Below are positions 46,200 to 57,351 of a stretch of 64,000 nt of DNA, in pieces (the first letter of the stretch is position 1; the number at the start of each line of letters is the position of its first letter). Under the pieces are notes generated by a model. The model saw nothing but the letters and a program-made list of their open reading frames with translations. It did no database searches and was not told where the DNA came from. The stretch is taken from positions 10,288,001 through 10,352,000 of the forward strand of contig OZ005601.1 of NCBI GenBank assembly GCA_963930655.1, given 5' to 3'. The position numbers and the translations under genes were made by a program. The stretch is from Myrica gale. Its lineage: Eukaryota > Streptophyta > Magnoliopsida > Fagales > Myricaceae.

Positions 46200-47238
46200 A
46201 AAATCTGAGACAAAAATTGTGTTTTAAACCTACCGATCCATCGGCGAAATTCGTGATCGATTGCTTAACTTGGCAATGGATTATTACATACACCAAAATG
46301 CACCGTATCACACAAGTGGTTGATCGCCACCAGGACGATCGATCCCCACATAGTAAAACAAATCCCCACATAATTGAACAGACGATCAATCGTCTTTAAA
46401 TAAAATGCACATTTTTAAATTTACTAATCGATCGTTGAACTCAGACGATGGATCGTCATTTCTCACCAACTTCATAACGATAGATCACCTTGAACACACA
46501 ATCGATCGTCGCGGGGACGACTCAAAAAAAAGTTACAATTCCTACAATAACCCCAAACATGCCTAAAATCACCCCAAATTGATCTCTAAACAATCCTAAA
46601 CTCTTAAAAAATACATTAACACTAAAAAAGCTATATTTTTACATACCTAAATGGATCATATGGCATATTTAAAAAGCTAACCTAAAAACGAATATAAAAT
46701 TGCTTAAAACGCAACATAAGTATGTACCTTTGACGTAGATGACAACGAGATAAGATTCAACACACTTTGGAAGACAATGCAACACGAACTCGATCATAGA
46801 AAGTTGAGAGGATTTTGTGATAATTTGTGGAGATAACCTATAAAATGAGTTCGCTTTATTCATATAATTGTTCGCAACGATCGATAGGTAAATGCACCGA
46901 TTGCTCGTGTTCAGATCCAACACGTGGCGCTTTACCGTTCGTTGGAGCAACGATCGATCGTAAATTAAACGATCGAACGAAGATTCGAAAAAGTGACGGT
47001 TACATAACACGTGGTAGAATTTCATTCGTTGCATCAACGATCAATCAGTATAATAGCACGATCGATCGGTGTCCCGCATTTCCTTATTGTTACGCCCGAC
47101 GATCAATCCGTGTTTGTACCGATCGATCACTATACATTTTCACATTTAATTGTTCAATGACTGATCGTTTATGTACTACGGATCGATCGGTAGTGGTTAC
47201 GACATAATTTCGTTGCCAAACAATTTGTATTTTGTGAC
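46200..47238 (-). mobile_element. CACTA-like remnant with CGATCGATCG repeats, inverted copy
   Basis: On the minus strand this follows the 26002-28904 element: palindrome field, small exon (VLHCLPKC, then a GTACAT donor), an intron with TAGGATTGTTTAGAGATCAA, then more palindromes. The part nearest the element end continues after the hAT at 55100-55165. The second exon expected near 46200 is replaced by the PP1 fragment. Neither terminus is preserved. Confidence 0.65.
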
Positions 47239-48438
47239 TAGGGGTGAACAAATTAATCTGTCAACGGGTCGGAATTTTGATATAACGGGTCGGTTATCGG
47301 AACCATTTGTATATTTCCGATTAAATTCGGTTTGGAAGTCGGAATCCTATAAAAAGTTCTGAATTATACCCGACCCGATCCGATATCATTTAAACAAATA
47401 AAAAATATGTATTTTTAATATGCAGGTTAGCTAACGTTCATTTTTTTTACTCTTGAACTTCAGATCGCATAAAAGGATACAAACAAAGGAAAAGTTAAAA
47501 CTATGTCGTTTTACATTTGTATATATATAAACTTTAAAAAAACCCTAAAATCTCACCTCATCTCTTACACTCAAACCCTCACGCGGCTGCTTTGTGCTCT
47601 CACATCTCGCCTAAGGTGCCTTTCTCAATTTTCAAATGGTGAAACAATCATTCTGAAGTAAAAATGCACAATTGTCTTGAAGGCAAAAAGCTGGTCGGCC
47701 ATCTTGTGTCATGTGAGTTAAAAAGCTAAAAAGCTATTCTTTAGAGTTTCAATCTTGATTTTTAATAGTTATTTGCCTTTTGAATATTTGATTCTTGCCT
47801 CTCTGTATGTTTATCTAATTCTGTATTTTACTTTCTCTTGACGTTGCAGTGGAGGTCTGGGTACTTTGTCTTTGTTTGCTGCTTTGTTCGAGGCTCTAAA
47901 ACCCCATTTTTGTCTGAGGTTTGGGCATTAGTTTCCTTATATTATCTTATTGTCTGTTGTGTGTGGGATCGTATGGATGTATTGACTTTTATGATATTGT
48001 TTGTTTTGGTCTTCATTCTTTGTAGGACCCATGAACATTTGTGCATTAATTTCTACTTTTGTACTTTTGTTTGTTTCAAGTTTTGAATGTTCTATTGTTT
48101 GTTTCGATCTCCAAGACCTGTATATAAAAATCTTTTCATTTGCACATATGTGGTCCCTGGATATTATTAAATGTCTTGTACTTTGCAATATGTAGGCCCC
48201 TTATTTGATTAATATGTTGGCCTTAAAGAATAAAAAGTTATATGATCTTTTAATTTGTTTAAAGATACTCAAATATGTATTATAAAATTGTCAATATTAT
48301 GCTAACAAAAAAAACTGCTACGTTTGCTTTTATGTGATGAGTTCTTTTGATTTTTTTACAGATGAACCCAAATCATCCTTTGGCAATAGATGATGAGATG
48401 GCTGAGGAATTTCATGTTGACAAAAACCAAACACCAGA

Positions 48439-49679
48439 TGTAATACCCCGTCCCGAAAAATGTGTAAGTGATTAATTTGAATTTTAAATGAAGAGATATT
48501 GTTTAATCTTGTGATTGATTTTTGGATAGAGGTTGAATTGTATTTTTGAATTTAAAGGTGCTGATATGAAGATGTGATCAATATTTGAATTTAAAGGTTT
48601 GAATAAAGATTTGATCTTGAGTTTGAATTTAAAGGTTAAAATTTGGATAAAGATTATTCTTATAATTGAATTTGAAATATATGGATAAAGATCTTATGTT
48701 TGAATTTAAAAGTGTTGGATAGAGGTATGTTTGAATTTTCAAGTTGCAGAGATTGAGCTTAATAAATAGTTGCAGATATCAAGGTTAATAAATAGTTGCA
48801 GAGAATGTATATTGGAGACTAAAATTGGGATTGAGGTTGTGCTACTAATTTCCGAGATATTATTCGGCAATTATTGGAGAAGCTTTAAGGATTGATTAAA
48901 CGTTCGAGGTAAGTGGTTCTTCGATGAGATTTTCAACGTGCACTGTATTTTATATGGTTTTGATGTATTGTTTGGGGAACTGAACAAATTTTGGGTAAAA
49001 TGAGATTGTCGAGATTTTCTTGAAAACTCAATTGAAATATTTATAACTTGTTTTGGTGAGCATGCTGTGAAAATTATCCTTGCGTTAGTGATATATCTTT
49101 GTGGCCTATGTGGCCACTTTGGAGGTCTTTGTGGCCTGGAGGTCTGTGTGACCATTGGTAATTTCCCTATATTGCGCGACCTTAGATATTTTTGTTATAA
49201 ACTTGTATTTTAAATTCGGTATGACTCATGTTTTTTTATTTTGGATTTCCTTTATTGTGATAAAATTGTCTTTTCCCACAACCCCCATTGACTTACTACT
49301 TATTGAGTTAGTCGTAGCTCACCCCTTATTCTCATATTTTTCAGAGTTGACAGAATTAGAAAAGTTTGAGGAGTTTCAGATAGATTTGTGTTTCGAAGGC
49401 GTGTTTTGCAAAAGTACTTTTGGAGATTAATATTGGGGATTTGAATATTGGTTATTTTGGGAGATCTTCATCGATGTTGGAAATATCGGACATGCTAATG
49501 TAAATTTTAGTGCTCGGATTGATATTTTTTGGTCTTTTACAGTTTATGAATATTGTGTTGAAGTTGTACAAAATTAGTTTTGAAATATTGGGGCCTAGAT
49601 AAATAATTATCCATGGTGAAAAAAACCTTATTTTATACGAAAAATCTATCCGCATGGAGTTTGGGCGCGGGGCGTTTCA
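48439..49679 (+). repeat. 5' LTR, 1241 bp
   Basis: TG...CA ends; carries one copy of a 38-bp internal unit (about 48599-48636) that is present three times in the partner LTR. Confidence 0.88.
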
Positions 49680-50100
49680 GATGGTATTAGAGCATAGGTT
49701 TGTGATTCTGTAGACTCTTAGGAAAAATTTGATTGAAGTTCGAGCATATATTTTGATACGTGGTAACTCTATTGATTTTCAGAAGGATTTCAATTGAAGT
49801 CGGATTATAGCTTTAAATTCGGAAGATATTTAAATCTTGATCATTCTATTACGGATATGAGCTAAAGTTATGGACTTATTTTGAGGATATTGATGTTGAT
49901 CTTAGTTTTGGCTTGGATATTGTATGAGTTTGGGTTTTAGGCCTGAATTGTGTTAATGAAAAAAATTGTGAGGTGATTTTGTATGATCAGAGTGCGCAGC
50001 AGAAGCGTGAATGATTTGTGATTTGGTTTGTTAATGAATTTATTCTTTGTGGAAGGTGCTGCAAATTTCGAGGACGAAATTTTTTTTAAGGAGGGGAGAT

Positions 50101-51419
50101 TGTAATACCCCGTCCCGAAAAATGTGTAAGTGATTAATTTAAAATTTAAATGAAGAGATAGTGTTTAATCTTGTGTTTGATTTTTGGATAGAGGTTGAAT
50201 TGTATTTATGAATTTAAAGGTGCTGATATGGAGATGTGATCTATATTTGAATTTAAAGGTTTGAATAAAGATTTGATCTTGAGTTTGAATTTAAAGGTTT
50301 GAATAAAGATTTGATCTTGAGTTTGAATTTAAAGGTTTGAATAAAGATTTGATCTTGAGTTTGAATTTAAAGGTTAAAATATGAATAAAGATTATTCTTA
50401 TATTTGAATTTAAAATATATGGATAAAGATTTTATGTTTGAATTTAAAAGTGTTGGATAGAGGTATGTTCGAATTTTGAAGTTGCTGAGATTGAGCTTAA
50501 TAAATAGTTGCAGAGATCAAAATTAATAAATAGTTGCAGAGAATGTATATTGGAGACTAAAATTGGGATTGAGGTTGTGCTACTAATGTTCGAGAGATTA
50601 TTCGGCAATTTTTGGAGAAGCTTTAAGGATTGATTAAACGTTCAAGGTAAGCGGTTCTTCGATGAGATTTTGAACGTGCACTGTATTTTATATGGTTTTG
50701 ATGTATTGTTTGGGGAACTGAACAAATTTTGGGTAAAATGAGATTGTCGAGATTTTCTTGAAAACTCAATTGAAATATCTATAACTTGTTTTGGTGAGCA
50801 AGCTGTGAAAATTATCCTTGCGTTAGTGATATATCTTTGTGGTCTGTGTGACCAATTTGGAGGTCTTTATGGCCTGGAGGTCTGTGTGACCATTGGTGAC
50901 GTCCCCATATTGCGCGGCCTCGGATATTTTTGTTATAAACTTGTATTTTAAATTTGGTATGACTCATGGTGTTTTATTTTGGATTTCCGTTATTGTGATA
51001 AAATTGTCTTTTCCCCCCAACCCCCATTGACTTACTAATTACTGAGTTAGTCGTAGCTCACCCCTTATTCTCATATTTTTCAGAGTTGGCAGAATTAGAA
51101 AAGTTTGAGGAGTTTTAGATAGATTTGAGTTTCGAATGCGTGTTTTGCAAGAGTACTTTCGGAGATTAATATTGGGGATTTGAATATTGTATTATTTTGG
51201 GAGATCTTCATCGATATTGGAAATATCGGATATTCTAATGTAAATTTTAGTGCTCGGATTGATATTTTTTGGTCTTTTATAGTTTATGAATATTGTGCTG
51301 AAGTTGTACAAAATTAATTTTGAAATATTGGGGCCTAGATAAATAATTATCCATGGTGAAAAAAGCCTTATTTTATACGAAAAATCTATCCGTATGGTGT
51401 TTGGGCCCAGGGCGTTACA
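50101..51419 (+). repeat. 3' LTR, 1319 bp
   Basis: Same ends as the left LTR and closely similar in sequence; longer almost entirely because of two extra 38-bp units. Confidence 0.88.
50261..50374 (+). repeat. Triplicated 38-bp unit in the 3' LTR
   Basis: Units start at 50261, 50299 and 50337, each beginning TTGAATAAAGATTTGATCTT. The 5' LTR has a single unit. Since both LTRs are copied from one template at insertion, the expansion or contraction came afterwards. Confidence 0.9.
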
Positions 51420-53888
51420 CCAGATCCTATTTCCAATCTGAATGCCACATTGCCTCCAAATTCTGATGCAACATCCGAGCCTACCGAAATGCAAGGTAAT
51501 AGTATGGGTCGTCTTTCACTTAGTCACCAGAGAAATGAAGCTAAATCTGAAGTATGAGACCATTTTACAAAGGTTGTAGATTCTGACTCTAATTTTCCTA
51601 AAGCTCAGTGTAATTTTTGCATGAAACATTTGAATTGTCATGCTAAGAAGCAAGGTACTTTATCCTTGCTCTATCATATGAAAAAATGTAGAGCCCTCAA
51701 AGCTATGGAGGCTGAGTTGGATAAAGCACAGTCACATTTTGGTTATTCAATGAAAAAGAATAGGGAAGCTAGTTTTACGGAGAAGTCAATGTCACTTGCT
51801 AGGTATAGTGAGAAAAAGGTTAGAGAGGCAATTTCGAGGATGGTCATAACTGGTGAATTATCTTTTCGGTTTGTGTGAAAAGGAGAAGTTTAATGCAATG
51901 TTTGTCAATGCTAATCGAAGGGTTTGCCTTACAACTGATACATGGACTTCAGTGCAAAACTTAAATTATATGTGCATAACTGCTCATTTCATTGACAATG
52001 ATTGGATCATGCATAAAAGAGTTATAAACTTTTTTAAGGTGCCTAATCATAAAGGAGTGACAATTGGAAGGACAATTGAGTCTTGCATGCTTGAGTGGGG
52101 AATTGAAAAGATTTTTACTATCACCGTAGACAATGCCTCCGCTAATGATAGTGCTGTAGAATATTTCAAAAGGAGAAGCAAGGATAGGGTCGGCACTATA
52201 TTAGAGAATGAGTTTATGCATGTTAGGTGTTGTGCCCATATTTTAAACCTCATTGTTAGAGAGGGTTTAACAGATGTAAATGATTCAATTACAAGGGTTA
52301 GAAATGCGGTGAAGTATGTGAAATCCTCCCCTTCAAGACTTGAAAAGTTTAAGTCATGTGCAGAAAGACAAAAAATTCCTCATAAGGGTCTTCTTGTTCT
52401 TGATGTTCCAACAAGGTGGAACTCAACCTATTTGATGTTAGATGTGGCTGAAAAATTTCAAAGTGCCTTTGAATTGATGCAAGAGATGATGGTCAGTTTG
52501 AGTGAGGGGTCTCCTTCCTATGAGGATTGGGATAATATTCGTGCTTTTGTGAAGTTTTTACGAATCTTTTATGAAGTAACATTGAGTATTTTTGGTTGTT
52601 CGTATTTTACTTCAATTATATATTTTGAAGAGTTGACAAATGTCTACTCTCATTTGCAAGAATATTGTGATAGTGATGATTTGGTTGTGAGTAGTATGGC
52701 TGCAAGAATTAAGTTGAAATACAACAAATACTGGGGAGATTTTGAGAAGATTAACATGATTGTTTTTGTTGCTATTGTGCTGGACCCGCGTTACAAGTTG
52801 GATGCTTTGGACTTTTGGTTCAAAGAGATTATAGGCATAGAGAAAGCAGCTGGGCTTATTGAAAAGCTTAGAGAAGTTCTTGATCGCTTGTATCGTCAAT
52901 ATTCTAGATATATTGGATTTCCACCGGGGGGGACTTGAATCAAGTGGTGATGGAATTGGAAGTAGCCAAAGTTTTACGGTTACAGAAGAGAATTCTAATC
53001 AAAGTCTTGAGCTTTATGTATAGATTTCACCAATATCGGGCAACACGAGGTGGTGGAGAATACAAATCATAATTGGATCGGTATTTTTTGGAAGATGTTA
53101 AAGCTGCAAATCCAAATTTTGATATTCTAATGTCGTGGAAAGTGAATTCCCCTAAATGTCTGGTCCTTGGGCAAATAGCACAAGATGTATTGGCGATTCC
53201 TATCCCTACTATTGCCTCTGAATCAGTTTTTAGTACTGGTGGATGCGTGTTAGATCCATTTCGAAGTTCTTTGGCTCAACACACAGTTGAAGCTCTCATT
53301 TGTATTCAAAATTGGTTCAAATTTCCAGCTGCTACTTTTTATGCTCAACAAGATATAGTAGAAGATGTTGAAAGTTAGCAAGTTGATTCAGATCTCTTAT
53401 TTTGATTTGTTGCTTAATATTTTATATCAATGTCAAATGAAACATAATATTTCTTGCCTGTTCTAACTTGTCTTATTCTTAAATTATTGTAGAGCTAACT
53501 TCGAAGAATATTTTGCTTGTCGCTGACTAAGCGGAAGATGGTTGCTGGTTTTTTGAAATGGTGGGTTTTTATGTTCTGTTTGTGTTTTTGATTTGTTGAT
53601 TACATCTGAATATTTTGATTTGTTGATTACAGCTGAATAAGTGAATTTTGATTGTGTTTTTGTTATTTTCCTTGCTTAGGTGGTGCTGTTTTTTTGCTGT
53701 GGACTTTTGGCTAGCAACTTAGTGCTGAATTTTTCTTATTTGTAGAGCTAACTTCAAATGATGGTTGCTGGCTTTTTGAAGTAGTGAGTTTTTATTTTCT
53801 GATTGTGTTTTTGATTTGTTGCTCACTGCTGAATATTTTCTTATGCTTGTGTTTTTGCGGTTTTACTTGCTTAGGTGGTGCTTTTTTT

Positions 53889-54748
53889 GCTGTGGACTTT
53901 TGGCCAGTAACAAATGCTTTCTTTTAGTGTTGACAAGGTGGGTTTTTATTTTCTTAACAAAGGGTTGGACTATTTTGTCTTTTATTATTCTAACAAAGGG
54001 TTAACATATTTTGTTCTTTGATGTTTACTAGGTACGCATGACTATTAGTATTGGACCACAATGAAGTTGACATGGACAAGAAAAATGCTTACATTTTTTT
54101 AAGCTGAAATGGAAGACAGATGAGAGAGATTTATTTCTCTTGGTTTGAACTTCTATTTGGTTTATATTTTAGTGGTTCCATAAATTTGTAAACTTGGTTT
54201 TTTATTATTCTTATTTGTGGGTAAAACTTGGTTTTTAACTTTTTTGTATGTTACTTTGAAAACTGGTGGAGTTTCAGAGATATGGAGATAGAATGTTTCA
54301 GTTTCACTAAAGAATTTTTTTGCTGTGGACTTTTGGCCAGTAACAAATGCTTTCTTTTAGTGTTGACAAGGTGGGTTTTTATTTTCTTAACAAAGGGTTG
54401 GACTATTTTGTCTTTTATTATTCTAACAAAGGGTTAACATTTTTGTTCTTTGATGCTTACTAGGTACGCATGACTATTAGTATTGGACCACAATGAAGTT
54501 GACATGGACAAGAAAAATGCTTACATTTTTTTAAGCTGAAATGGAAGACAGATGAGAGAGATTTATTTCTCTTGGTTTGAACTTCTATTTGGTTTATATT
54601 TTAGTGGTTCCATAAATTTGTAAACTTGGTTTTTTATTATTCTGATTTGTGGGTAAAACTTGGTTTTTAACTTTTTTGGATGTTACTTTGAAAACTGGTG
54701 GAGTTTCAGAGATATGGAGATAGAATGTTTCAGTTTCACTAAAGAATT
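53889..54748 (+). repeat. 433-bp tandem duplication in the hAT 3' region
   Basis: GCTGTGGACTTTTGGCCAGT starts at 53889 and at 54322. The two units are almost identical through CAGTTTCACTAAAGAATT. An older diverged relative of the unit start is at about 53692. Non-coding. Confidence 0.88.
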
Positions 54749-55099
54749 CTAAGCTGCAGTAGTGTTTTTAATGAGCACCCATAAATCTTAAACAACTTGG
54801 CTAAAAAGCCATATGAAAAAGTAAGATAATTGGGACCAATCATGTCAGAAAATGAATTTAAGCCCATTTTTTGGCCCAAACTTATTCTAAACCGAGTTAT
54901 CAGGTCGGGTCGGACAATATTTATTGTCGGAATGCAGGTAGGTTCGGAAAATATGTATTTTTGGAATACGGGTCGGCTCGAAAATACGTATTTTCGGACG
55001 AAAATCGGAACAAAAAAAATATTCCGTAGAGGGTCAGGTCGGAATTCGGAAGAAGAAATTTCCGACCCATCGGGTCGGAAGTACACCCCTGTTTGTGAC

Positions 55100-55165
55100 G
55101 GAGCTTTTCGTCATAACGTAACGATCGATTGTCTCTGTACCGATCAATCGTTTCCGTGTCTTTTT
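55100..55165 (-). mobile_element. Continuation of the inverted CACTA-like remnant
   Basis: GGAGCTTTTCGTCATAACG followed by ACGATCGATTG and CCGATCAATCG continues the sequence interrupted by the hAT at 47239. It matches GAGAAGCTCC near 26150 in the other copy. The terminus is missing. Confidence 0.6.
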
Positions 55166-56720
55166 TTTTATTATTATTTTAACTATTAAATTAAAGCAAC
55201 ATCATTCTATCTCAAATAGAACGGTGTCGTTTAGTAGTTTAGTTTTTTTAAAAATATTATACTGTGGTTTTTGATCCATGATATTTAAAAAAGCCCTCAC
55301 TCCCTAAGTCCCCCTCCCCCCTCTGAGCCCCTCCTTCGACCCTCACTCCCCCAGCTCTCTCTCTCTATTCGATAACTTCATCGTCCATTACTCTCTCTCT
55401 TCTCTTACAGTCTCTCTGTGCTAAGCTCTATCTTCTTCGGTGATGCAACGATCAAGCTTAATTTCATCCTCCGCTGCTTCTTTCTCTCTGTGTATGTCTC
55501 TCTCTATCTCTCTATCACACACTCTCTCTCTGTCTCTTTCAGTCTCTATATATATATCTCTCTCTATGTCTTTCAATTGGATTTTGGCCTTTTCTTTTAT
55601 GATAAACCATGGTTCGATTACGAAAAAGTTTGTCTAGTAGGTTTATAGATAAAATGTGTTATTCTATAAAGTTATTGTTACTTATGAAAAAAAAAGTTAT
55701 TTTCTTGATAATTCAGGTATCTTTCAACTTGTGTTTATTGTCATTTCATCATGAATACTTGGGTCTCGGATAATGCGGTTGAGTACTTGCTTTTGTAAGA
55801 CAAAATTGTGCACATCTAAAAGTGGCACTCCAAGTTTTTTATTTGTTTAATTTTTGGTTTCTGATTTCTCAATGATTTATTTTTGTGCTATGATATTTCC
55901 ACTGCCTTGCTACTACGAGGATACGACAGTTTATGAAATCTTGGGTGTGCATGTTCTTTGATGTCTCGAGTATTATGTTTATCCAGATAGAGTGAAATAG
56001 CTTGTTCTTATGAAAACTTAATTGTTGTTTTGCTGGTTATACTGAAGGAAATTTTAGATTGGATGTTTGCTAACTTTGCTTGCTGAAAGAATAATGTGAA
56101 TCTATATGTTTGATATATGTATATGTTACATGTGCGTTCAAGTCTATATACGTTTGCTGAAAGAATAAAGAATAATATGTTTGATATATGTATATGCAAG
56201 CATTATGTAAATCTGTTAGAAATTGTTGTGAATCTATTATGTGAATTATTGGATTAAGTTGGTAGAATGACTTGTCTTAGGGCTTTGTATTGTGTCTTTT
56301 TCCAGAAGGATTATTAAATTCCAAATGCATCGTCGCAATCAACGACCCCTAATACGTACCATTGTTTTTACGACTACACCTACATTTGTATACTTGTTGT
56401 ATTCATTTATATAATTGAGATCTTTGTAATGAATATGAATTGTATATTTAAATTTTTTTATATATCAGAGATATTTTGTATTTGTGAATTGTGATAAATT
56501 AATAACATCTTTATTTTTTTTGTAAAAAATGCTTAAATGGGCAAATAAAATATGACGCAAAACATTTTCGGAATTCCGTTATCCACTTCAGCGGAAGCGG
56601 ATTCCATTATTAGATTTCCGCTATCTGCTAAGAGTCAGAAGTTGAAGCGGAATTCATTTTGGTCATCCGCTAGTTAGCTGACTGGATGTTAAATTCCGCT
56701 TTTTACATGTCCACTATTTA
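55165..56720. other. Unassigned, probably transposon-derived; CT-rich leader-like stretch
   Basis: About 55300-55560 is strongly C/T-rich (TCTCTCTC runs), like a plant 5' leader, but no credible coding region follows. Repeats of CGGAATTCCG-like and GCGGAA words occur at 56570-56700. The stretch ends TTTACCCCTAAC at 56725, which looks like a hAT-type end; no matching left end or target duplication was found. Confidence 0.35.
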
Positions 56721-56882
56721 CCCCTAACTACAAGCCAAGCACAAAGTACTCTAAAGATGGAGTACCTTGCAAGAACAAGACCCTTTCTACGTTAACAACT
56801 TATAATAGACACTCGAGAAATGATCACATCCAGTGCAGCTCTTATTCCTAAATACAGACCCATATAAATCGACCTAATGCAC

Positions 56883-57200
56883 TCAATTAGCTGGTGGAGG
56901 CTTGTGGGGTGGATGGTAGTGGGTCCTTGGTGCCTTTATTGGTGGTGGTGGTGGAGGAAGTTTCCTTTTCCCGGCTGGCTCAAGCTGTAAGTCTTTGGCA
57001 TCCTCTACTGGTGGGTGTCCAGAATAATGCCCGTGTGTGGGGTCTGTGTTCCAGTTGTGACTTTTCTCCCTTACCCTCTCGAGGTTTGTAAAATGGGGTC
57101 GGTGGTTTTTCTCCCTTGCCCTTTGGAGGTTTGCCAAATGGATTCTCTCCCTCGGAAGACTCATCAAGTGAAATAATTGGTGGATTCTCTTCCTTTTCCA
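56883..57200 (-). pseudogene. Type I PRP pseudogene lacking signal peptide and promoter
   Basis: Minus strand retains ISLDESSEGENPFGKPPKG and, in a second frame after a one-base insertion near 57033, HGHYSGHPPVEDAKD and HPPHKPPPAN. The signal peptide and roughly the first 270 bp of upstream region are deleted: CDS-like sequence at 57175-57200 joins directly to sequence corresponding to about 25310 in the intact paralogue (TTTCCACGAGAGCTTAGTAC). Not expressible as a secreted PRP. Confidence 0.8.
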
Positions 57201-57351
57201 TTTTCACGAGGGCTTAATTAGTACACGCACATAAAATAGCTACGATGGTATCATTTCCAATTTGATACCTAAATTTTGAATGCATCAAATAATTTGAAGA
57301 TGAATATACGTCAACCTTGCATTATCTAATACTGTTCGGGTTAATTATTTG

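Larger units (their letters stand above)
48439..51419 (+). mobile_element. Non-autonomous LTR retrotransposon, TSD CCAGA
   Basis: Two LTRs begin TGTAATACCCCGTCCCG and end GGGCGTT(A/T)CA. CCAGA is duplicated at 48434-48438 and 51420-51424. The internal region is only about 420 bp: primer site TGGTATTAGAGCATAGG right after the left LTR (initiator-Met tRNA type), and a polypurine tract AAGGAGGGGAGA before the right LTR, preceded by TTTCGAGGACGAAATTTT, a sequence typical of the pol end of Tekay/Del-type chromoviruses. No protein is encoded, so it depended on a related active element. Confidence 0.9.
48361..53378 (+). pseudogene. hAT transposase (zinc-finger BED, RICESLEEPER-like), interrupted
   Basis: The first coding exon starts ATG 48361 after a TTTTTTACAG acceptor, is cut by an LTR element at 48439-51419 and resumes in phase at 51420. 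Order of domains: acidic N-terminus; BED zinc finger around 51555-51690 (CNFCMKHLNCHAKK...HMKKC); catalytic core (TTDTWTSVQNLNYMCITAHF, CCAHILNLIV, DVPTRWNSTYLML); C-terminal dimerisation region (ASESVFSTGG, 53073-53378). Breaks: TGA 51555-51557 within the BED finger, a frameshift near 51870, another near the G run at 52925-52932, and TAA 53070-53072. It cannot make a transposase now. The core 51853-52938 is open for 361 codons, so decay is fairly recent. Confidence 0.88.
47239..55091. mobile_element. Full-length hAT transposon with BED-type transposase, TSD TTTGTGAC
   Basis: Opens TAGGGGTGAAC and closes with the complement of CAGGGGTGTAC. TTTGTGAC is present at 47231-47238 and 55092-55099. 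Inside both ends GGGTCGG/CCGACCC words are repeated (about 47265-47380 and 54895-55080), as expected for subterminal binding sites. A transposase gene on the plus strand occupies the centre and has been hit by an LTR element. At 7853 bp it is long because of that nested insertion (2981 bp) and a 433-bp tandem duplication near the right end. Confidence 0.9.

Noticed and set aside
55418-55648. Ser/Leu-rich open frames around a CT-rich stretch
   Set aside because: They are produced by TCTC repeats; no start context or downstream continuation is convincing.
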